Positions 1 through 5,116 of a stretch of 5,116 bases of DNA are shown in pieces (the first letter of the stretch is position 1; each line of letters starts with the position of its first letter). This stretch comes from Rhizobiaceae bacterium (lineage in GTDB: Bacteria > Pseudomonadota > Alphaproteobacteria > Rhizobiales > Rhizobiaceae). The translations under genes were made by a program, and so were the position numbers. The notes beneath the pieces are model-generated. The model worked only from the letters and a program-made list of their open reading frames with translations. It was not told the origin of the DNA and did not search any database. The stretch lies in assembly GCA_913776675.1 (NCBI GenBank), contig CAJYRE010000414.1:1-5116 (forward strand), in the 5' to 3' direction.

Positions 1-5
1 AGAGG
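1..5 (+). promoter_or_regulatory. Ribosome binding site of the ABC-F gene
   Basis: AGAGG lies six bases upstream of the ATG at 12, a normal Shine-Dalgarno spacing. It supports that ATG as the true start. The promoter lies outside the window. Confidence 0.7.
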
Positions 6-11
6 TTTTCC

Positions 12-1550
12 ATGTCCCTTATCCATCTTCACGACCTTGGCGTTGTGCTGTCGCAACCCTTGTTTTCCAAACTTAACCTGACAATCAACGCCGGTGACCG
101 GATTGGTCTTGTGGCCGCCAATGGGCGCGGCAAATCCACCCTGCTGCGCTGTATCAACGGCACATTTGAACCCAGCGCGGGCGAGATCACCAAAGCCCGT
201 GGCTTAACCATCGGCACTGTTGAGCAAAACGTGCCGCCTGTGCTCGACGCGCTTTCTTTTTACGACGCGGTGCTGGATGCTCTGTCACAAGAACAGGCCG
301 AGATGGAAAGCTGGCGGGTGGATGTGGTGCTGGAAACGCTGGATGTACCTGACGAGTTTCGCCTGAAACCTGTCAACGCACTTAGCGGTGGCTGGCAACG
401 GTTGATGTTGCTGGCACGGGTCTGGGTCAACGAGCCGGATGTGTTGATGCTGGATGAGCCAACCAACCATCTTGATCTTGGCAAGATTGCCGCTCTGGAA
501 GCGTGGCTGAACGCGCTGCCCCGCGATGTGCCGGTGATTGTTGCCAGCCACGACCGTGCCTTTCTCGATGCTGTCACCAACAAAACCCTGTTTTTGCGGC
601 CAGAAAACAGCTCGGTGTTTGCCTTGCCCTATTCAAAGGCGAGGCTGGAGCTGGATCAGGCTGATGCCTCGGATGCCCGCCGCTTTGAGCGGGACATGAA
701 AACCGCCGAGCAATTGCGCAGGCAGGCGGCCAAGCTGAAAAACATCGGCATCAATTCCGGCAGTGATCTTCTGGTGGTCAAAACCAAGCAATTGAAAGAC
801 CGGGCGGCCAAGCTGGAAGAGGCTGCCAAGCCTGCCCATCAAGAGCGATCCGCTGGCACCATCAAGCTGGCCAATCGTGGCACCCATGCCAAAGTGCTGA
901 TCACGCTGGATAATGCAGACGTTTGCACACCGGATGGCGGCTTGCTGTTTCGCACCGGCCAGCACTTTCTCTGCCAAGGGGATCGCATTGTGCTGCTCGG
1001 GGCCAACGGGGCGGGCAAATCGCAGCTGATCAAGCTGTTGCGCAAGGCTATGACCGCGCCGGATACGAATTCGGGCATCAAGGCAACCCCGTCGCTGGTG
1101 CTGGGTTATAGCGATCAGGCTTTGGCGGATCTGACCGGGGATCGCACGCCCATGGACACCGTGATTTCTCGCTTTGATATGGGCGATCAAAAGGCCCGCT
1201 CACTGCTGGCGGGTGTGGGTATATCGCTGGATATGCAAGCGCGTCCGGTGGAGAGATTGTCGGGCGGACAAAAGGCGCGACTGGCCATGCTGATGTTGCG
1301 GCTGGCCAATCCGAATTTCTATCTGCTGGATGAGCCAACCAACCACCTCGATATTGAGGGGCAGGAAGCATTGGAAGCGGAATTGATGGCCCATCAGACC
1401 AGTTGCCTGCTGGTGTCCCATGATCGCAGCTTTGTGCGTGCCGTTGGCAATCGGTTCTGGCGCATTGAACGCAAACGGCTGATCGAGGTGGATGATCCGG
1501 AAGGCTTTTTTGCAGAGCAAGCCGGACTGCATCGTGAAGGCAAGTCCTGA
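12..1550 (+). CDS. ABC-F family twin-ATPase protein (ribosome-associated type)
   Basis: This is a complete 512-residue soluble protein with two ABC ATPase domains in one chain and no membrane segments, the ABC-F layout. Known ABC-F proteins bind the ribosomal E site and adjust translation or remove stalled or drug-bound states. Domain 1 shows Walker A at 35-43 (AANGRGKST), Q-loop Gln72, signature LSGGW at 124-128, Walker B with catalytic Glu149 (LDEPTNHLD) and switch His180. Domain 2 shows Walker A at 330-337 (GANGAGKS), Q-loop Gln369, signature LSGGQ at 416-420, catalytic Glu441 and switch His470. A charged, helical linker at about 205-290 matches the P-site-interacting linker. The first Walker A has Ala35 where Gly is usual. 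At 512 residues it is shorter than EttA, Uup or YheS, with no obvious arm insertion in domain 1 and no C-terminal coiled coil. The start is supported by AGAGG six bases upstream. The family is certain; the subfamily and any antibiotic-resistance role are not. Confidence 0.93.
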   Translation: MSLIHLHDLGVVLSQPLFSKLNLTINAGDRIGLVAANGRGKSTLLRCINGTFEPSAGEITKARGLTIGTVEQNVPPVLDALSFYDAVLDALSQEQAEMESWRVDVVLETLDVPDEFRLKPVNALSGGWQRLMLLARVWVNEPDVLMLDEPTNHLDLGKIAALEAWLNALPRDVPVIVASHDRAFLDAVTNKTLFLRPENSSVFALPYSKARLELDQADASDARRFERDMKTAEQLRRQAAKLKNIGINSGSDLLVVKTKQLKDRAAKLEEAAKPAHQERSAGTIKLANRGTHAKVLITLDNADVCTPDGGLLFRTGQHFLCQGDRIVLLGANGAGKSQLIKLLRKAMTAPDTNSGIKATPSLVLGYSDQALADLTGDRTPMDTVISRFDMGDQKARSLLAGVGISLDMQARPVERLSGGQKARLAMLMLRLANPNFYLLDEPTNHLDIEGQEALEAELMAHQTSCLLVSHDRSFVRAVGNRFWRIERKRLIEVDDPEGFFAEQAGLHREGKS

Positions 1551-1559
1551 CCTTGTGAT

Positions 1560-1593
1560 AAAAAAATAGGCTCCGGTTGATCAAACCGGAGCC
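1560..1593 (-). terminator. Rho-independent terminator of the chemoreceptor gene
   Basis: A perfect 10-bp inverted repeat (GGCTCCGGTT at 1569-1578, AACCGGAGCC at 1584-1593) encloses a 5-base loop. Read on the minus strand, the stem is followed by TA and then seven Ts (complement of 1560-1566), the classic intrinsic terminator form. It begins 26 bases past the chemoreceptor stop. On the plus strand the same hairpin sits 18 bases past the ABC-F stop but has no T-tract after it, so it would act at best weakly in that direction. Confidence 0.85.
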
Positions 1594-1619
1594 CATATCA
1601 CAGAGACATCAAGGGGAGA

Positions 1620-3557
1620 TCAGAACTCCTGCCAGTTTTCGGCTGCGGCGGCATTGCCACCCAGTCCCACTGCGCTGGCCACCTTTGCCATCATGCGGCG
1701 TGCAGGGGATGGGGCGGGTTTGTGATCGGCTTTGGCAATTTCCGGGCGGCGGCTGAAGGATGCCGTATCGGTTCCACCGAGGCGGAATTCGGAGATAATC
1801 CCGCGTAACCGATTGACTTCGCTAGCCAGCGAGGCGCTGGCTGCGGTGGATTCTTCCACCATGGCCGCATTCTGCTGGGTCACCTGATCCATCTGGTTGA
1901 CGGCGGTGTTGACTTCGGCCAGCCCCACAGACTGTTCCTTGGCGGATGTGGCAATGGCATCCAGTTGAGTGTTGATGGTGATAACCTGTTCTTCGATCTG
2001 TTTGAGTGCCTGCCCGGTTTCCTGCACCAGCCGGACACCGGCGCTGACCTCTTCACCGGAATTGCGGATCAGATCCTTGATTTCCTTGGCGGCTTGCGCA
2101 GACCGCTGAGCCAGTTCCCGCACTTCCTGCGCCACGACGGCAAAACCTTTGCCGGCTTCGCCTGCACGCGCTGCCTCAACACCGGCATTGAGCGCCAGCA
2201 GGTTGGTCTGGAAGGCGATTTCATCAATCACACCAATGATATTGGAAATCTGGCTGGATGATTGCTCGATACGTTGCATGGCGTTGACCGCATTTGAAAC
2301 AACGGCTCCTGAGCGTTGGGCCGATTTGTTGGCCTCCATGGCAATGTGGCGGGCTTCTTCTGTGCGCTTGGACGAGTTGGAGACATTGGTGGTGATCTGA
2401 TCCAGTGCTGCTGCGGTTTCCTCCAGCGAAGCCGCCTGTTGTTCGGTACGTTTGGAGAGATCAGAAGCGCTGGTGCTGATTTCACGGGCCCCGCTATCAA
2501 TAGAACCTGTTGCATCGGCCACCGCACGCAGGCTTTCAGCAAGCTGGTTGACGGCTGCATTGAAATCGGCCCGCAAGGATTCGAAGTCGCTGGCAAATTG
2601 CTGGTTCAAACGGAAGGTCAGATCACCGCTGGCAAGATGTTTGAGCCCCTCTGCCAGACCCGATGTGGCCTGCGCCATGTCCTCGGCGCGCTGACGATCG
2701 GCAGCCGCAATCCGGGCGCGTTCTGCATCGCTGGCTGTGCGGTTTGCTTCGGCTTCTCGCTCCAGTTCCTTGCCCCGCAATCCATTGTCCTTGAACACTT
2801 GCACAGCCTTGGCCATACCGCCCAGTTCGTCACGACGATCTGTGCCATCAATGACGACCGCAAGATTGCCATTGGCAAGCACTGCCATGGTGCCAGACAT
2901 TTGTTTGATGGGCTGGACCACCCAGGAACGAATGGCGACAAAGCCTAAAAGCAGAACAACAATCAATCCGGCAAACGTTCCTCCTACAGTTGTGTAAACC
3001 GTGCTGTTGGTCACGAGTGTCAGCTCATCGCTTCTTTTATCCGCCGTATTCACCATATCGGTTGTGAACGTTGTAAACTTGGGTGCGATTGTCGAAAAGG
3101 CAGGCTGACATTGTTGAAGAAACAGTGTTTGTGCAGCTTTGACATCGGCATCATTGGCCCGTCCTGCTTTGATGGCAGCGGCGCATGTCTCATTGAAAAT
3201 CTTCAGTCCTTCAGCTTTTAATTGCGTAATGTCGGGCCGTGCAGGCATGGCTGCGATGGCAATGTCCATATACTTGATAAAATTATCGATGCCTGCTTTG
3301 AGTTCCTTGTCGGCTCGCTCATCCGTGTCCGGAGAGTTCGACATCAGAAGATCACCGATGGCTGCACGTGCGCCCTGAAGGCTGCGGTTGGAGCGTGCCA
3401 GATAGAGGCCAGCCTTTGACTCTTGATCGATAAGAGCGCTGTAATTGGTATCAATGCCCGACATTTTCTGGCCTGCATACAGCGTCATGCAAACCGAAAA
3501 CAGGCCAAAAAGGGCCATGATCATCAGAAACTTGCCAATGATGGATATATGCTTCAC
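1620..3557 (-). CDS. Methyl-accepting chemotaxis protein, tandem HAMP, C-terminal NWQEF tether
   Basis: This complete 645-residue transmembrane chemoreceptor senses a periplasmic ligand and controls CheA through CheW. Visible in order: membrane segment 1 (about 6-28); periplasmic domain (about 29-186), probably a helical bundle; membrane segment 2 (about 187-209); HAMP 1 (about 211-264, with VQPIKQM and [12 protein letters not shown]); a charged coiled coil (about 262-297); HAMP 2 (about 298-345, with [10 protein letters not shown]); and the signalling domain (about 346-590). The signalling tip is at 444-480 ([20 protein letters not shown], then [12 protein letters not shown]). Likely methylation helices lie near 372-390 ([13 protein letters not shown]) and 560-576 ([10 protein letters not shown]). 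A flexible tail (592-640) ends in NWQEF, the xWxxF type that tethers CheR and CheB in other receptors. The start is GTG at 3557, fixed by GGAGGAG six bases upstream and an in-frame TGA two codons before it; the next Met (residue 12) would cut membrane segment 1. No che genes are adjacent, so it is an orphan receptor. The ligand cannot be read from sequence. Confidence 0.96.
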   Translation of the reverse strand: MKHISIIGKFLMIMALFGLFSVCMTLYAGQKMSGIDTNYSALIDQESKAGLYLARSNRSLQGARAAIGDLLMSNSPDTDERADKELKAGIDNFIKYMDIAIAAMPARPDITQLKAEGLKIFNETCAAAIKAGRANDADVKAAQTLFLQQCQPAFSTIAPKFTTFTTDMVNTADKRSDELTLVTNSTVYTTVGGTFAGLIVVLLLGFVAIRSWVVQPIKQMSGTMAVLANGNLAVVIDGTDRRDELGGMAKAVQVFKDNGLRGKELEREAEANRTASDAERARIAAADRQRAEDMAQATSGLAEGLKHLASGDLTFRLNQQFASDFESLRADFNAAVNQLAESLRAVADATGSIDSGAREISTSASDLSKRTEQQAASLEETAAALDQITTNVSNSSKRTEEARHIAMEANKSAQRSGAVVSNAVNAMQRIEQSSSQISNIIGVIDEIAFQTNLLALNAGVEAARAGEAGKGFAVVAQEVRELAQRSAQAAKEIKDLIRNSGEEVSAGVRLVQETGQALKQIEEQVITINTQLDAIATSAKEQSVGLAEVNTAVNQMDQVTQQNAAMVEESTAASASLASEVNRLRGIISEFRLGGTDTASFSRRPEIAKADHKPAPSPARRMMAKVASAVGLGGNAAAAENWQEF

Positions 3558-3563
3558 GTGTCA

Positions 3564-3570
3564 CTCCTCC
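3564..3570 (-). promoter_or_regulatory. Strong ribosome binding site deciding a GTG start
   Basis: On the minus strand GGAGGAG is followed by six bases (TGACAC) and then the GTG at 3557-3555. The TGA in that spacer is in frame and blocks any start further upstream. The site is near-consensus for the 16S rRNA tail, so it should translate well despite the GTG codon. Confidence 0.85.
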
Positions 3571-3760
3571 GATAATCATCTGTGCTTTGCAAATCCCATC
3601 ACACAAAGCCACTTTGGGGCACTGACTTCACAACACTCGACCGGAGATGATGCCATCGCCTGCTTTTGGGTGTGACGATCAGATGTGCATTTGTCTTTGC
3701 AAATTTAGCTATGAGGAATGTGCCGTTATAAATTTAATTTTCCCTAAATTAAAAGGGATG
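3571..3760 (-). promoter_or_regulatory. Leader and probable promoter region of the chemoreceptor gene
   Basis: This AT-richer stretch upstream of the receptor contains no convincing gene and must hold its promoter, because the next gene upstream ends more than 400 bases away. No clear sigma-70 or sigma-54 pair was found. TATAAC (complement of 3725-3730) is a possible -10 element but has only a weak TTTTAA-like match at -35 distance. The region contains two copies of CTTTGCAAAT (3585-3594 and 3695-3704). It also has overlapping AT-rich inverted repeats at 3733-3758: TTTAATTT/AAATTAAA around TCCCT, and TCCCT/AGGGA. These are possible regulator sites, but that role is inferred. Confidence 0.35.
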
Positions 3761-3899
3761 CAGATGAAGTCGAATCATTCTGATGGCGATTGATAGAGTC
3801 TTTATCTGAGAAAAGCGCGGATCGGGTTTGCGTCCGGAAAAGCCTAAAAACAAAGTGTTACAGTGCTGTGCGCCATATATGGCGCACAGCACTGTGATG
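3757..3899. repeat. Probable dispersed rhizobial intergenic mosaic repeat
   Basis: This non-coding block has the composition and phrases of interspersed palindromic elements that I recall from many Rhizobium/Agrobacterium intergenic regions: GAATCATTCTGATGG, GAGTCTTTATCTGAG, TCCGGAAAAGCC, and AACAAAGTGTTACAG running into a long palindrome. It also contains a weak CGGAT/GTCCG inverted repeat near 3818-3837. The resemblance is from memory and only one copy is present here, so the boundaries are approximate. RIME-type mosaic elements of rhizobia are the nearest named class; membership is not shown. Confidence 0.45.
3860..3895. repeat. Perfect 36-bp palindrome
   Basis: The left arm ACAGTGCTGTGCGCCATA (3860-3877) is exactly complementary to the right arm at 3878-3895, with no spacer. 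As RNA it would form a 16-bp stem with a TATA-type four-base loop. Read as plus-strand RNA, the stem can extend by four further pairs with G-U wobbles (3856-3859 with 3896-3899); the minus-strand RNA cannot do this. On the minus strand a run of five Ts (complement of 3846-3850) follows about nine bases after the stem, so it may help end the MurA-like transcript, but it is not a textbook terminator. Other possibilities are a cruciform, a protein-binding site, or the core of a dispersed repeat. Confidence 0.9.
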
Positions 3900-4002
3900 A
3901 TTGTCATTTTATCGATGATTTTGCGCCGCAACCACTCAGATGAATGGAGCTAGGACGCAGAACACGCAGGGGCCCATGGTTTTGGGTGATCGCTGAAACA
4001 GC
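3896..4002. other. 3' flank of the MurA-like gene, no gene seen
   Basis: No supported coding or RNA gene was found. An imperfect hairpin at 3982-4012 overlaps the MurA-like stop codon. Its pairs are TTGGG/CCCAA, TGA/TCA and GCTG/CAGC around an AAA loop, with two 2-base bulges. It has no T-tract on either side, so it is not a convincing intrinsic terminator. Confidence 0.4.
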
Positions 4003-5116
4003 TCACTCCCAATGAACTTTTGCTCCAAGCGCTGTCAGCTTTTCAACGAAATGCGGATAGGCGCGCTTCAGCGGGTCGGCATTCTGAATGCGGGTAACAC
4101 CTTTGATTTGCACCGCCGCCACCAGCAAAGCCACCACAACACGAATGATATAAGGGGCTTCCACCACAGCCGGGCGCAATTGGTTGTTGCCAAACACCAC
4201 GAGGCGATGCGGGTCAGACAGATGCACCCGCGCGCCAAACTTCAGCAACTCACCCGTCCAGCCAAGCGCGCCTTCATAGACCTTGTTCCAGAACATGATG
4301 TCACCTTCACAGCCAACCGCCACACCAATCGCCTGTGGCAGAAGATCAGCGGGAAAATAGGGCCATGGTGCGGCCTCGATCTTGGGCAGCAATTCGGTGG
4401 TGAAGGGTTCGGTAATCTTGCGGGTCCAGCCGGTCACGGTCACGGCTTTGTCTTCCACCTCAAATTCAAGTCCGAGCTTGCCGAACTGGCGCAGGATCAA
4501 CTCCATATGCTCGCCAATGTCCGATTCGACGCGTAAACGTCCACCCGTCACACCGCCAATGGCCAGAAAGGTTGCGACTTCATGGTGGTCATCCGGCACA
4601 TGGGCATTGGTGCCACGCAGGTGATCCACGCCGGTGATGGTTAGCCGGGAGGTGCCGATGCCCTCAATCTTTGCGCCCATGGCCACCAGCATCTCGCAGA
4701 GCGCCTGCACATGCGGCTCGGATGCGGCATTGTTGAGGACTGACACACCTTCGGCCACGCTGGCCATCATGATAAAGGTTTCTGTTGCCGTCACCGAGGC
4801 GTAATCCGCCCAGATTTTGGCCGCCGTCACCGGGCCTGCGGCTTCCATATGGCAGGGATGACGCCGTGTCATGCGGCAGCCAAAGCGCTGGAGGATTTCC
4901 AGATGCGGATCAATTTCGCGCACGCCCAGCGCACAGCCCTTGGCTTCGGTATCAAAATGCAGGTTGCCGCTGCGCACCATGGCCGGTGCCAGCAGCAGTA
5001 CGGCGGCGCGAATGCCAAAGGGTAGCTCGGCCTCATTGGTGGTAAAGGCGTGAAAATCATGCTGGATGGTCAGCGTCTGGGCTGCACGATCCCGCTTGAA
5101 ACGTGATCCCTTGCTT
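4003..5116 (-). CDS. MurA-family enolpyruvyl transferase (UDP-GlcNAc 1-carboxyvinyltransferase-like), N-terminus cut by window
   Basis: The frame is open from 5116 to a TGA at 4005-4003, giving 370 visible residues. About 55 N-terminal residues, including the Lys-Asn loop of MurA, would lie outside. MurA moves enolpyruvyl from PEP to UDP-GlcNAc, the first committed step of peptidoglycan synthesis in the cytoplasm. Matches to MurA are: GIRAAVLLLAP (equivalent of the Arg91 region); GCALGVREIDPH with the catalytic Cys (codon 4935-4933, E. coli Cys115) and the Arg of GAR; SVTATETFIMMA followed by EG and NNAASEPHV; PDDHHEVATFL; FPAD (Asp305 equivalent); and IIRVVVALLVAA and KRAYPHFVEKLTALGA near the end. 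The segment VYEGALGWTGELLKFGA aligns with E. coli VFENRFMHVPELSRMGA, so the conserved Arg331 appears to be absent. It is therefore probably a divergent MurA paralogue, and the substrate may differ. An internal ATG at 4980 is not the start, because homology continues upstream. It is separated from the chemoreceptor by about 445 bases and is not evidently co-transcribed. Confidence 0.88.
   Translation of the reverse strand, partial: SKGSRFKRDRAAQTLTIQHDFHAFTTNEAELPFGIRAAVLLLAPAMVRSGNLHFDTEAKGCALGVREIDPHLEILQRFGCRMTRRHPCHMEAAGPVTAAKIWADYASVTATETFIMMASVAEGVSVLNNAASEPHVQALCEMLVAMGAKIEGIGTSRLTITGVDHLRGTNAHVPDDHHEVATFLAIGGVTGGRLRVESDIGEHMELILRQFGKLGLEFEVEDKAVTVTGWTRKITEPFTTELLPKIEAAPWPYFPADLLPQAIGVAVGCEGDIMFWNKVYEGALGWTGELLKFGARVHLSDPHRLVVFGNNQLRPAVVEAPYIIRVVVALLVAAVQIKGVTRIQNADPLKRAYPHFVEKLTALGAKVHWE

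Noticed and set aside
633..1190. 185-residue minus-strand open frame antisense to the ABC-F gene
   Set aside because: The opposite strand carries conserved ATPase motifs throughout, so this is a shadow frame.
1078..1596. 172-residue minus-strand open frame overlapping the ABC-F end and the terminator
   Set aside because: It starts inside the terminator hairpin and lies antisense to domain 2 of the ATPase; no protein features.
2316..2948. 210-residue plus-strand open frame antisense to the chemoreceptor gene
   Set aside because: It lies wholly inside a strongly supported gene and its translation shows no domain pattern; it is a shadow of GC-rich coding sequence.
3571..3760. Sigma-54 promoter upstream of the chemoreceptor
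   Set aside because: No GG/GC pair at -24/-12 spacing was found; fragments such as ATGGCAT lack a properly spaced TTGC.
3860..3895. Palindrome as a simple textbook terminator
   Set aside because: The nearest T-run on the minus strand is about nine bases beyond the stem and there is none on the plus strand, so it is not called a terminator.
3749..3931. 60-residue minus-strand open frame across the intergenic palindrome
   Set aside because: It runs through the palindrome and repeat-like DNA, has no good ribosome binding site and resembles no known protein; chance reading is more likely.
4012..4536. 174-residue plus-strand open frame opposite the MurA-like gene
   Set aside because: The minus strand has clear MurA-family homology here; the plus-strand translation has low-complexity His/Gln-rich character typical of antisense frames.
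4003..4980. ATG at 4980 as the true start of the MurA-like gene
   Set aside because: The frame stays open to the window edge and the upstream residues (GIRAAVLLLAP) align with the conserved Arg91 region of MurA, so the gene starts outside.

Overview
The window reads as a chromosomal stretch from an alphaproteobacterium, most likely of the Rhizobium/Agrobacterium group. The evidence is the style of the chemoreceptor (tandem HAMP, rhizobial-type signalling tip, C-terminal NWQEF), the fairly GC-rich coding sequence with strong Shine-Dalgarno sites, and an intergenic stretch that resembles the palindromic mosaic repeats common in rhizobial genomes. The genus is inferred from sequence style, not established.

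Layout. (1) Positions 12-1550, plus strand: a complete 512-residue ABC-F type twin-ATPase protein with no membrane segments. (2) Positions 1551-1619: a short convergent gap with a perfect 10-bp hairpin whose T-tract lies on the minus-strand side, so it mainly terminates the chemoreceptor gene. (3) Positions 1620-3557, minus strand: a complete 645-residue methyl-accepting chemotaxis protein. It has a GTG start, two membrane segments, a periplasmic sensor domain, two HAMP domains, a full signalling/methylation domain and a CheR/CheB-tether pentapeptide. (4) Positions 3558-4002: about 445 bases without a convincing gene. This stretch holds the chemoreceptor leader and promoter region, an AT-rich inverted repeat, a probable dispersed rhizobial repeat, a perfect 36-bp palindrome, and the 3' flank of the next gene. 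(5) Positions 4003-5116, minus strand: the C-terminal 370 residues or so of a MurA-family enolpyruvyl transferase whose N-terminus lies beyond the window.

The three genes look like independent transcription units, not a pathway: a translation-factor-like ATPase, an orphan chemoreceptor with no che genes alongside, and a MurA-like enzyme. No phage, insertion sequence, CRISPR array, tRNA or rRNA was seen. I see no clear undescribed multi-gene system. The most unusual items are the 36-bp palindrome with its surrounding mosaic, and the divergent MurA homologue, which keeps the catalytic cysteine but appears to lack one of the conserved active-site arginines.
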